A stretch of 45,445 bases of DNA, from assembly GCA_001298575.1 (NCBI GenBank), contig LJCV01000276.1:1-45445 (forward strand), given 5' to 3'. The notes under the pieces were generated by a model. That model was not told the DNA's origin, made no database searches, and saw nothing but the letters and a program-made list of their open reading frames with translations. Each line of letters starts with the position of its first letter. The stretch's first letter is position 1. This DNA comes from Actinobacteria bacterium OK074. GTDB taxonomy: Bacteria > Actinomycetota > Actinomycetes > Streptomycetales > Streptomycetaceae. Of this stretch, positions 18,643 through 25,783 are shown piece by piece. The translations under genes were made by a program, and so were the position numbers.

Positions 18643-18860
18643 GCGCCCCAGAACGGCCGACCCCGCGACCCCACATCCGGACGAGGCCCGCTCGTGCACT
18701 CCGTCCGACCATGCTCCGTACAGCCCGTTCGACGCGGTCTCCATGTTCCGAAGCCGGTGAATCCGTCTCGCGATCGAGCTGCAAAGAACAGGCAAAGTAA
18801 GTAAAGTGTGCAAAGTCAAGCCTCCGCCTTCCCCGCACAGGAAGACGGACTGAGGAACCG

Positions 18861-19058
18861 GTGCTCTCTGCCCTGACTGCTCCGGCTCCTCACCATCGGC
18901 CGACCGGGACCGCACAGCCCGCGGCCGTTGCTGCTCCGGGCTGCGGTGCCGGGAGGGTTGAGGGTCCCTCTCAGGCGCCGCGGCCCGCGGGTGCTTCCGC
19001 GTCGGCCGAAGCCGAAGCCGACCCCATCGGCCGAAGCCGAAGCCAACCCCATCGGTAG
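18861..19058 (+). CDS. Possible small ORF, doubtful
   Basis: A 65-codon frame starts GTG with GAGG seven bases upstream (GACTGAGGAACCGGTG) and follows an A-rich, promoter-like stretch. The product would be Ala/Pro-rich without recognised domain, and its second half is generated by the 25-bp tandem duplication. Codon third positions are less G/C-biased than in neighbouring genes, which argues against coding. Listed only because the start context is good. Confidence 0.2.
   Translation: MLSALTAPAPHHRPTGTAQPAAVAAPGCGAGRVEGPSQAPRPAGASASAEAEADPIGRSRSQPHR
19003..19052 (+). repeat. Tandem 25-bp duplication
   Basis: Two directly abutting 25-bp units (19003-19027 and 19028-19052) begin CGGCCGAAGCCGAAGCC and differ at one position (CGACCCC versus CAACCCC). 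Confidence 0.85.
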
Positions 19059-19187
19059 CCCGCCATCACGCGCAGCCCCCATCGGCAGCACGTCCGCCAT
19101 CACGAGCAGCCCCCGTCACCCCCTGCCCCCCGGCGAAGCCCATCTCCGTGTTCTGCCCCTGTCAGAACCCCCAGGTACGCTCACAGA

Positions 19188-20663
19188 GTGCCCTCCATGA
19201 ACGAACTCGTGCGCCAGCACACCTCGCTCGGCCCCTCCGACCTTGAGTGGCTGCACCTGCTGGTCTCGGAGTGGCAGTTGCTCTCCGACCTCTCCTTTGC
19301 CGACCTCGTCCTCTGGGTCCCCACCAGCGACGGCACCCGGTACGTCTCCGTGGCCCAGATGCGCCCCAACACGGGCCCGACCTCGTACCAGGACGACATG
19401 GTCGGCCACCTCGTCCCGCGCGGCCGGCGTCCGCTCCTGGACGCGGCGCACGACGAGGGCCGGATCGTGCGCGAGGGCGACCCGGAGTGGCGCGAAGAGG
19501 TGCCGGTGCGCGTCGAGTCGATCCCGGTGCGGCGCGAGGGGCGCGTCCTCGGGGTGATCGCCCGCAACACCAACCTCCTGACCGTACGCACCCCGAGCCG
19601 GCTGGAGTTGACGTACCTCCAGAGCGCCTCCGACCTCGCGCAGATGATCGCGGCCGGCTCCTTCCCGTTCCCCGGCCAGCAGGTCGACATGGACGCCTCG
19701 CCGCGCGTGGGTGACGGGCTGATCCGGCTGGATGCGGACGGCATCGTCCAGTACGCGTCCCCGAACGCCCTCTCCGCCTACCACCGTCTCGGCCTCGCCG
19801 CCGACCTGGTGGGCCAGCACCTGGGCGTCACCACGGCCGAACTCGCCCCCACCCGCGGCCCGGTGGACGAGGCGCTGTCCAAGGTGGCCAGCGGCTGGGC
19901 GCCCCGCGAGTTCGAGATCGAATCGGGCGGTGGGGTCATCCAGTTCCGCGCGATCCCGCTCAAACCCAAGGGCACCCGCATCGGTTCGCTCGTGCTGCTC
20001 CGGGACGTCACCGAACTGCGCCGCCGCGAGCGCGAGTTGATCACCAAGGACGCGACCATCCGGGAGATCCACCACCGGGTCAAGAACAACCTCCAGACGG
20101 TTGCCGCCCTGTTGCGTCTGCAAGCCCGCCGGATCGATTCGGAGAGCGGCCGTGAGGCCCTGGAGGAGGCCGTGCGGCGCGTCGGCTCGATCGCGATAGT
20201 CCACGAGACGCTGTCCCAAAACCTGGACGAGCGCGTGGAGTTCGACGAGATCGCCGACCGGGTGCTCGCCATGGTCGCCGAGATCTCCCCGGGCACGGTC
20301 ACCGGCCGTCGCAGCGGCCGCTTCGGCATCCTGGACGCGGAGGTCGCCACCCCGCTGTCCATGGTCCTCACGGAGATCCTGCAGAACGCCCTCGAACACG
20401 GCTTCCGCCAGGGCGAGACGGGCATGGTCGAGGTCTCCGCGGTCCGCGGTGGTACGGCGAAGGAGGCCCGTCTCCTGGTCACCGTCCAGGACGACGGCGT
20501 CGGCCTCCCCGAAGGCTTCGACCCGCACACCTCGGGCAACCTCGGCCTCCAGATCGTACGGACGCTGGTGGAGGGCGAGTTGGGCGGCACGTTCGACATG
20601 GTCCGGGTCCCCGAGGGCGGCACCCGCGTGATCCTGGACGTACCGGTCCAGGCCCACAAGTAG
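19188..20663 (+). CDS. pdtaS: PdtaS-type sensor histidine kinase (HWE/HisKA_2)
   Basis: 491 residues, no membrane segments. A GAF-like N-terminal domain (about 10-155) and a PAS domain (about 175-280) are followed by the HisKA_2 dimerisation/phosphoacceptor segment EIHHRVKNNLQTVAALLRLQ, phospho-His about 296. A HATPase domain has LTEILQNALEHGF (N box) and VQDDGVGLPEGF (G1 box). It is the orthologue by context of mycobacterial PdtaS, a cytosolic kinase for an antiterminator-type response regulator (PdtaR, encoded elsewhere), and it neighbours wblE/whiB1 in actinobacteria generally. The start is ambiguous: GTG 19188 (leaderless, TACGCT about 7 bp upstream) or ATG 19197. Confidence 0.9.
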   Translation: MPSMNELVRQHTSLGPSDLEWLHLLVSEWQLLSDLSFADLVLWVPTSDGTRYVSVAQMRPNTGPTSYQDDMVGHLVPRGRRPLLDAAHDEGRIVREGDPEWREEVPVRVESIPVRREGRVLGVIARNTNLLTVRTPSRLELTYLQSASDLAQMIAAGSFPFPGQQVDMDASPRVGDGLIRLDADGIVQYASPNALSAYHRLGLAADLVGQHLGVTTAELAPTRGPVDEALSKVASGWAPREFEIESGGGVIQFRAIPLKPKGTRIGSLVLLRDVTELRRRERELITKDATIREIHHRVKNNLQTVAALLRLQARRIDSESGREALEEAVRRVGSIAIVHETLSQNLDERVEFDEIADRVLAMVAEISPGTVTGRRSGRFGILDAEVATPLSMVLTEILQNALEHGFRQGETGMVEVSAVRGGTAKEARLLVTVQDDGVGLPEGFDPHTSGNLGLQIVRTLVEGELGGTFDMVRVPEGGTRVILDVPVQAHK

Positions 20664-20739
20664 CCGCGGCACCCCAACTGCCGTCCCTGAGAAGGGAACC
20701 GGCCGCGGCCACAGGCATCCGCACCCGCACACAGCAATG

Positions 20740-20830
20740 AACCCCGGCGAACGCCGGTACAGAAACGGCCCGGTACAGAAACGGCCCGGCACAGCAATGA
20801 ACCCCGGACCATCAACTGGTCCGGGGTTCA
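20740..20830. terminator. Bidirectional terminator with short direct repeats
   Basis: 20798-20811 (TGAACCCCGGACCA) and 20817-20830 form a perfect 14-bp stem with loop TCAAC, between the convergent kinase and wblE genes. Just before it lie two copies of a 16-bp unit (GTACAGAAACGGCCCG) and a second partial copy of the stem arm (AATGAACCCCGG at 20736-20747), suggesting local duplication. Confidence 0.85.
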
Positions 20831-20938
20831 AGCTGCTTGATTCAAGCGCATCGGGGGTACTGCGCGCTGCGGCTCGGGGGCGGGAGATGCGTACTCGCTG
20901 TACGCGCCGCCAAGCTCAGGCTGTGCGGGGCGGGTGTG

Positions 20939-21196
20939 TCAGGCGGATGCCTGACGGGCCCGGTTGCGGGCGGCGCGGCGCTTCATGGCGCGGCGCTCGT
21001 CCTCGCTGAGACCACCCCAGACGCCGGAGTCCTGGCCGGACTCGAGCGCCCACTGCAGACACTGATCCATAACGGGGCAGCGACGGCAGACGGCCTTGGC
21101 TTCCTCGATCTGCAGCAGCGCAGGACCAGTGTTGCCGATGGGGAAGAAGAGCTCGGGGTCTTCCTCGCGGCAAACGGCGTTGTGACGCCAGTCCAT
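20939..21196 (-). CDS. wblE: WblE (WhiB1-type) iron-sulfur regulator
   Basis: 85 residues. The four Fe-S ligands are Cys9, Cys37, Cys40 and Cys46 (VCREEDPELFFP, AVCRRCPVMDQC). The G-V-W-G-G turn and basic C-terminus DERRAMKRRAARNRAR follow. The sequence and the neighbouring histidine kinase identify it with streptomycete WblE and mycobacterial WhiB1, an essential [4Fe-4S], NO-sensitive protein that binds sigma region 4. The ATG at 21196 has AAGGAGAGG upstream. A CRP-like site lies 44-59 bp before the start. Confidence 0.96.
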   Translation of the reverse strand: MDWRHNAVCREEDPELFFPIGNTGPALLQIEEAKAVCRRCPVMDQCLQWALESGQDSGVWGGLSEDERRAMKRRAARNRARQASA

Positions 21197-21239
21197 GGCT
21201 GCTACCTCTCCTTGGTATTACGTGCAGATTGCTTGTGAA

Positions 21240-21255
21240 TGTGAACGCTTTCACG
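21240..21255. promoter_or_regulatory. CRP-like site upstream of wblE
   Basis: TGTGAACGCTTTCACG matches the CRP consensus TGTGA-N6-TCACA at 9 of 10 defined positions. Mycobacterial whiB1 is known to be controlled by cAMP-CRP (Rv3676) through such sites; the same is inferred here. The rest of 21256-21515 shows no gene; it contains a T-run (21417-21424) near the 3' end of the lipid kinase side. Confidence 0.6.
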
Positions 21256-21515
21256 AATCCCTCAACAAGTGAAGGGCCGATCGTCAGACGAGCTGACGTT
21301 GGTCCTGTGGATTGAGGAGGGGTTCGGGCTCTTCGTGGGGCCGATGTTGCGGGCCGTCCCGATCGCCACGTAGAGACTCGCAAACCTCAGCGGCGGATAC
21401 AACCCCTTCTGGAAAGTTTTTTTTGATTCCTTGGTGTCGACTCCGTCACAGCCGTACTTCCAAGGGGTGGATCCTGGCCTAAACGTTCGAGTGAAAGGAC
21501 TTTAGCCGGTTCTGC

Positions 21516-22484
21516 TCACACAATCACACGCAGTGCACGGCGTACGCCTGTGAACGTCACGCTGGTTCGCAGTCCGAGGTGGTCGCCGTCCATCTGAAGG
21601 GGGAGGGGCACCTTCGATTGCAAGGTGAACTCGCTCAGGTCGTGCAGGGACACGGCATGCTTGCCCTGGGGCCCGCGCTCGGGGGACGAAGTGAGCAACT
21701 GGGTGCCATACCGGGCGACAGCGGGCGTGGTCATGCGGCTGAGACCGAGTACGTCGAGCCCTTTATCGAACGACGCCTTAGGTGACGTGTACATCGGACG
21801 ATTGCCGAGATACGTCCAGGGAGACGTGTTCGAGACTATGGCCACCACAAGATCGGAAACCGCTTCCTCACCGGGTCGCTCCACGGTGATCGTTCCGTGC
21901 CGCCGATTCGCCTCGCCGAGGAATTGCCGGACCACTTGACGCACGTAGAGCGCGTGAGTCGATCTTTTCCCCAACTCGCGTTGCTGTTCGACGCGTCCGA
22001 CCACGCCCGCGTCGAAACCGAGCCCCGCGTTGAAGGTGAACCAGCGCGCCGGCACCGACTCGTCCTCGGTTCCGGGAGTACCCGAGGTCAGCCCCAGTCC
22101 GACCGTACGTTCGCTGCCCTCGCGGATGGCGTCGAGGAGCGCGCCGGTTGCCTCCACGGCGTCATTGGGCAGCCCGAGGGCGCGGGCGAACACGTTGGTG
22201 GAGCCGCCGGGGACCACGGCGAGCCGGGGCAGCCGTTCGGGGTCGGGGCCCTGGTGCAGCAGGCCGTTGACGACCTCGTTGACGGTGCCGTCGCCGCCGA
22301 GCGCCACGACCAGCTCGATGTCCTTGCTCTCCGCGGCCTGCCGGCCGAGGTCCCGGGCGTGGCCGCGGTACTCCGTGGTGACGGCCTCCAGCTTCATTTC
22401 GCTCGCCAGGGCGTGAATCAGGACATCGCGCGTACGTGCGCTTGTGGTGGTAGCCGCCGGATTGACCACGAGAAGTGCACGCAT
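21516..22484 (-). CDS. Diacylglycerol kinase/YegS-type lipid kinase
   Basis: 322 residues. The catalytic DAGK domain begins at MRALLVVNPAATTTSARTRD. It shows the nucleotide-binding loop VVALGGDGTVNEVVNGLL and VVPGGSTNVFARALGLP. The C-terminal half has FNAGLGFDAGVV and ends with LQMDGDHLG, the conserved acidic metal/phosphate site of YegS/DgkB proteins. It probably phosphorylates diacylglycerol or a related lipid at the membrane. The ATG at 22484 is 10 bp from TACCCT on the minus strand, with no Shine-Dalgarno, so a leaderless mRNA is likely. Confidence 0.9.
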   Translation of the reverse strand: MRALLVVNPAATTTSARTRDVLIHALASEMKLEAVTTEYRGHARDLGRQAAESKDIELVVALGGDGTVNEVVNGLLHQGPDPERLPRLAVVPGGSTNVFARALGLPNDAVEATGALLDAIREGSERTVGLGLTSGTPGTEDESVPARWFTFNAGLGFDAGVVGRVEQQRELGKRSTHALYVRQVVRQFLGEANRRHGTITVERPGEEAVSDLVVAIVSNTSPWTYLGNRPMYTSPKASFDKGLDVLGLSRMTTPAVARYGTQLLTSSPERGPQGKHAVSLHDLSEFTLQSKVPLPLQMDGDHLGLRTSVTFTGVRRALRVIV

Positions 22485-22587
22485 GCGATGCAGGGTACCT
22501 ACTGGGGGGTACTCGTCCCAGACCGGATCGGGGATCGGGTAAGAGATCGGTGCGTGGGCTTGCGCACACCGGACCCACGAGTCCGCA

Positions 22588-22740
22588 CCCATCGAGCCGT
22601 CCGGCCCGTCCCCATCGAACCGTCCGGTCCGCCCTCACCGAACCGTCAGGCCCGCCCCCATCGAACCGTCCGGTCCGCACACACCGGGCCGTCAGGCCCG
22701 CCCCCATCGAACCGTCCGGTCCGCACACACCGGGCCGTCG
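22588..22740. repeat. 46-bp tandem repeats
   Basis: About three units of period 46 bp start near 22609, 22655 and 22701 (each with CCCCATCGAACCGTCCGGTC and CACCGGGCCGTC-type halves). A partial unit lies from 22588. Non-coding gap between the lipid kinase and a membrane-protein gene. Confidence 0.85.
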
Positions 22741-22803
22741 GACGTACGGCGCCCGGAGTGCCGACGTACGGATTTGTCGACGCGGCGGCCTGCGGTTGCC
22801 CTC

Positions 22804-22843
22804 GGCGGTCTACGGCGGTCTACGGCGGTCTACGACGGTCTAC
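22804..22843. repeat. 10-bp tandem repeats
   Basis: Four consecutive copies of GGCGGTCTAC (the last GACGGTCTAC) followed by a partial fifth. They lie within the 418-bp gap 22485-22902, which otherwise holds the 46-bp repeats and the promoters of the flanking divergent genes. Confidence 0.9.
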
Positions 22844-22902
22844 GGCGCCGGGGGGCGACCCGGGGCTCGGGCGCCGCGCACCGCCGGGGCTACCCTGCAA
22901 GG

Positions 22903-23403
22903 GTGAGCGCTGAGCAGAAATCCGCCCCCGACGCTGCCCCCCGCACGGCCCGCGGTACGGCCCCGGAGACCACCTCCGCCGACGCCGCCACCGAGGGGCC
23001 CCGCCCCGGCCGGCTGACCCTCGCGGCGGGGCTGGCCGGGCTGGAGGGGGTCGCCCTGGTCGTGGGCGGTGTGTGGATGCTCGTCCTCGGGGTGGCCGGT
23101 GACGGGTCCGACCGGAAACAGGCGGTGACCCTGGGCGTCACGCTGCTCGTGCTCGCCCTGCTGCCACTGGTGGCCGCGCGCGGGCTGCTGCTGCGCCGGA
23201 GCTGGAGCCGGGGCCCGGCGATGATCACGCAGATCATGGCGCTGCCGGTGGCGTACAGCCTGTTGCAGGCGGACAGCGTGGCGATCCCCGCGGGCATCGC
23301 GCTCGCGGCGGTCGCGGTGACGGCCCTCGTCCTGCTGGTGAACCCGGCCACGCACCGCGCCCTGGGGATCCGGGGGCCGGGGCGGGCGGACGAGGCGAAG
23401 TAG
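22903..23403 (+). CDS. Small integral membrane protein, function unknown
   Basis: 166 residues: a disordered Ala/Pro/Thr-rich N-terminus (about 1-40), then four hydrophobic helices (LTLAAGLAGLEGVALVVGGVW; AVTLGVTLLVLALLPLVAAR; a segment around MALPVAYSLLQ; IPAGIALAAVAVTALVLLVN), and a short basic tail. No enzymatic motif. The GTG at 22903 lies 6 bp after TACCCT (22891-22896), so it is probably leaderless; longer in-frame readings run through the 10-bp repeats and are rejected. Conserved-hypothetical type common in streptomycetes. Confidence 0.75.
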   Translation: MSAEQKSAPDAAPRTARGTAPETTSADAATEGPRPGRLTLAAGLAGLEGVALVVGGVWMLVLGVAGDGSDRKQAVTLGVTLLVLALLPLVAARGLLLRRSWSRGPAMITQIMALPVAYSLLQADSVAIPAGIALAAVAVTALVLLVNPATHRALGIRGPGRADEAK

Positions 23404-23555
23404 GGGTTCAGGGGGTCAGGTCCAGGGGGCGGCAGGGCAGGGGCGCCGCCCGGCGTGTTAGGCGGTCGCCGGATCCGGCACAGCACCCACAGGGCCCCGG
23501 CGTACAGCCCCACGGCCCCACAGCCCTCGGCGCGGCCCCGGCGCAACGCCCGCCA

Positions 23556-23584
23556 AGGGGGCCCCAACCGTTCAACGGCCCCCT
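23556..23584. terminator. Hairpin between converging membrane-protein gene and sigH
   Basis: AGGGGGCC (23556-23563) pairs with GGCCCCCT (23577-23584) around a 13-nt loop, 8 bp beyond the sigH stop. Confidence 0.6.
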
Positions 23585-23591
23585 GCGCGCC

Positions 23592-24749
23592 CTACTCCTC
23601 CACCAACAACTTGTCGCGCAGCTGCGCCAACGTCCGCGCCAGCAGTCGTGACACGTGCATCTGGGAGATGCCGACCTCCTGGGCGATCTGCGACTGCGTC
23701 ATGTTCCCGAAGAACCGCAGCAGCAGGATCCGCTTCTCCCGCGGCGGCAGGTCCTCCAGCAGCGGCTTCAGGGACTCGCGGTACTCGACGCCCTCCAGGG
23801 CCTCGTCCTCCGCGCCCAGGGTGTCCGCGACCGCCGGGGACTCGTCGTCCGTGTCGGGCACGTCCAGCGACAGCGTCGAGTACGCGTTCGCGGACTCCAG
23901 GCCCTCCAGGACCTCTTCCTCGGAGATCGCCAGCTTCTCGGCCAGCTCGTGCACCGTGGGGGAGCGGCCGTGCTGCTGGGACAGCTCCGCCGTCGCCGTC
24001 GTCAGCGAAAGACGCAGTTCCTGAAGGCGGCGCGGTACGCGGACCGCCCAGCCCTTGTCGCGGAAGTGCCGTTTGATCTCGCCGACCACGGTCGGGGTCG
24101 CGTACGTGGAGAACTCCACGCCGCGGTCCGGGTCGAACCGGTCCACCGACTTGATCAGACCGATCGTCGCGACCTGCGTGAGGTCGTCCAGCGGCTCGCC
24201 GCGGTTGCGGAACCGGCGCGCCAGGTGCTCCACGAGCGGCAGGTGCATCCGCACCAGCTTGTTGCGCAGTTCCGCGTACTCGGGGCTGCCGTCCTGGAGG
24301 CCGCGCAGCTCGATGAACATGGCCCGCGCCCCGCTGCGGTCCTGGGGACCGTGCTGTGTGGCTCCCTGCACGCTCTGCTGCTCAGCGTTTCGCTCGTGCT
24401 CGCTCATCGTCCCGCCCGTCGCCCTTCCCCCAGCTCTGGCCTCCTCCCCGACTCTCGGCTTCTCGCGAGCGGGGGGACCTCCGTGAACAGGGGAGTCACC
24501 GATCCGTCCGTCCAGCGACGTACCCGGCACGGCGCCGTCCTGGCCCTGCCGTCCGCCGTCCGGGAAGCCGGGCGTCGTGGAGGGTTCGTCCTCCGGGTGC
24601 GGCCGGGCCTGCTCGGGGATGCCGTCCGCCGCGCACCGCAACCCGGCGGTCCCGCCGACGCCGCTCGGGCGGGGCGGACTTCCGTCCTCGGCGGGAGGTT
24701 TCCATGTGCCGCGCTCTTCGTCCCGCACCGGCCCGTCCCCGTCTTTCAC
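23592..24749 (-). CDS. sigH: SigH, SigB/SigF-type stress and development sigma factor
   Basis: The sigma domains occupy the last ~245 residues: region 2 (PLVEHLARRFRNRGEPLDDL, QVATIGLIKSVDRFDPDRG), region 3 and region 4 (LPPREKRILLLRFF, TQSQIAQEVGISQMHVSRLL). The longest form (385 residues) starts at GTG 24749, which overlaps the rshA stop as GTGA. It would add a ~114-residue Pro/Gly/Asp-rich disordered N-terminus. A shorter start is ATG 24407 (MSEHERN, 271 residues) with weak GGGAC upstream. In S. coelicolor sigH is known to give several protein forms from one gene, consistent with this layout. Regulated by the upstream anti-sigma protein; targets include osmotic stress and sporulation functions. 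Confidence 0.92.
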   Translation of the reverse strand: MKDGDGPVRDEERGTWKPPAEDGSPPRPSGVGGTAGLRCAADGIPEQARPHPEDEPSTTPGFPDGGRQGQDGAVPGTSLDGRIGDSPVHGGPPAREKPRVGEEARAGGRATGGTMSEHERNAEQQSVQGATQHGPQDRSGARAMFIELRGLQDGSPEYAELRNKLVRMHLPLVEHLARRFRNRGEPLDDLTQVATIGLIKSVDRFDPDRGVEFSTYATPTVVGEIKRHFRDKGWAVRVPRRLQELRLSLTTATAELSQQHGRSPTVHELAEKLAISEEEVLEGLESANAYSTLSLDVPDTDDESPAVADTLGAEDEALEGVEYRESLKPLLEDLPPREKRILLLRFFGNMTQSQIAQEVGISQMHVSRLLARTLAQLRDKLLVEE

Positions 24750-25159
24750 GCCGGCCCGGGTCCCGCGCCGCGCTGTTTGTAGAGGCTGATCGTTACGGTT
24801 TTGTCGTCGGAGACCGCGGAGGAGACCTTGCCCGCGAGGGCCGACAGCACGGTCCAGGCGAAGGTGTCGCGTGACGGTGCGTGACCGTCCGTGGTCGGGG
24901 CCGAGACGGTGACCTCCAGCGAGTCGTCGACCAGGCGGAAGACGCAGCTGAGCACCGAACCCGGCACGGCCTGTTGCAGCAGGATCGCGCAGGCTTCGTC
25001 GACCGCGATGCGCAGGTCCTCGATCTCGTCGAGGGTGAAGTCCAAACGGGCCGCGAGGCCGGCCGTGGCCGTACGCAGCACCGACAGGTAGGCACCCGCG
25101 GCCGGCAGCCGGACTTCCACGAAGTCCTGGGTCGCGGGATCGCCTGCGATCTGGGACAC
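24746..25159 (-). CDS. rshA: Anti-sigma factor (RshA/UshX/PrsH-type, RsbW-like kinase fold)
   Basis: 137 residues, a GHKL-ATPase anti-sigma protein. It begins VSQIAGDPATQDFVEVRLPA and contains the ATP-binding N-box helix DEIEDLRIAVDEACAILLQQ. It ends with a VSSAVSDDKTVTISLYK strand. It binds SigH and keeps it inactive, released by an anti-anti-sigma partner. The GTG at 25159 has GGAGGTGAG five bases upstream. Translationally coupled to sigH (GTGA). The gap 25160-25460 upstream holds the promoters: it contains AGTGAC and TCACC half-sites of the kind bound by BldD, a known regulator of sigH, but I cannot place the -10/-35 elements securely. Confidence 0.9.
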   Translation of the reverse strand: MSQIAGDPATQDFVEVRLPAAGAYLSVLRTATAGLAARLDFTLDEIEDLRIAVDEACAILLQQAVPGSVLSCVFRLVDDSLEVTVSAPTTDGHAPSRDTFAWTVLSALAGKVSSAVSDDKTVTISLYKQRGAGPGPA

Positions 25160-25460
25160 CCTCACCTCCAAGGTGGTACAAGCTTTTTCGGGGCCGAGGG
25201 TCGCCCCCCGGGGTAACGCGCTACGTGGTTCAGCGGTGACGCTACCGCGCCTCAAGTTTCCTGTCCCCGGGACCCCAACCCCTCGCCGTCACTCATAGTA
25301 AACACCCATATACGCACAGTGGCTAGGGGGTGCGCGGGCCCAATTGGGAAGAGCGCGCGCCGCATTGACGTACCCAGGCGTCAGCCCGCCGAACCGTCCG
25401 GAACGGGAGTCACACGAGAACGTGCCGGGCCCACTCCGGCGGTAGCCCCACCAGTATGGG

Positions 25461-25721
25461 TCACACCAGCACGTGGTCGACGAAGCACCAGCGCCAGCTC
25501 TCCCCGGGCTCGAAGGTGCGCATCACCGGGTGCCCGGTCTCGTCGAAGTGCTTCGTCGCGTGCCGGTTCGGGGAGGTGTCGCAGCAGCCGACGTAGCCGC
25601 AGATGAGGCATTTGCGCAGTTGTACGGGGTGGGTGCCGAGCGCGAGGCACTCCGGACAGGTCCCGTCGAGCGGCTCGGGTTCCGGGAGCGGCAGCGCGCC
25701 GGCGTGCGTGCACTGTTTCAT
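25461..25721 (-). CDS. UBP-type zinc finger protein
   Basis: 86 residues forming a single zf-UBP domain: CTHAG, CPECLALG, CLICGYVGCCDTSPNRHATK, HFDETGHPVMRTF, then GESWRWCFVDH. All Cys/His ligands expected for the fold are present. Such small bacterial proteins are common next to cation/proton antiporter genes in actinobacteria. Role unknown, possibly binding a C-terminal peptide or a metal-dependent regulator. The ATG at 25721 is divergent from the antiporter start only 62 bp away, so promoters overlap. Confidence 0.88.
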   Translation of the reverse strand: MKQCTHAGALPLPEPEPLDGTCPECLALGTHPVQLRKCLICGYVGCCDTSPNRHATKHFDETGHPVMRTFEPGESWRWCFVDHVLV

Positions 25722-25783
25722 GATTGCCAGATTACGACGGCTCCGCGCCGGGTCGCGCGGAAAAAGAGGGCGGGCTGAAGACG

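Larger units (their letters stand above)
18455..19187. other. 733-bp gap without a confident gene
   Basis: Contents: a dre-like palindrome at 18627-18642; an A-rich stretch around 18779-18816 with repeated CAAAG/TAAAG motifs that could be promoter DNA; a possible small frame at 18861-19058; a 25-bp tandem duplication at 19003-19052; and two 20-bp near-identical copies, CGCCATCACG(C/A)GCAGCCCCC, at 19061-19080 and 19095-19114. A -10-like TACGCT (19176-19181) precedes the kinase gene. No tRNA or recognised RNA family is seen. Confidence 0.5.

Noticed and set aside
22588..22843. Possible CRISPR-like array
   Set aside because: Units are contiguous tandem repeats without unique spacers, and no cas genes are present.
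24750..25181. sigH frame continuing upstream through rshA
   Set aside because: This part is an out-of-frame reading of the anti-sigma gene, which itself has a strong ribosome site and intact domain.
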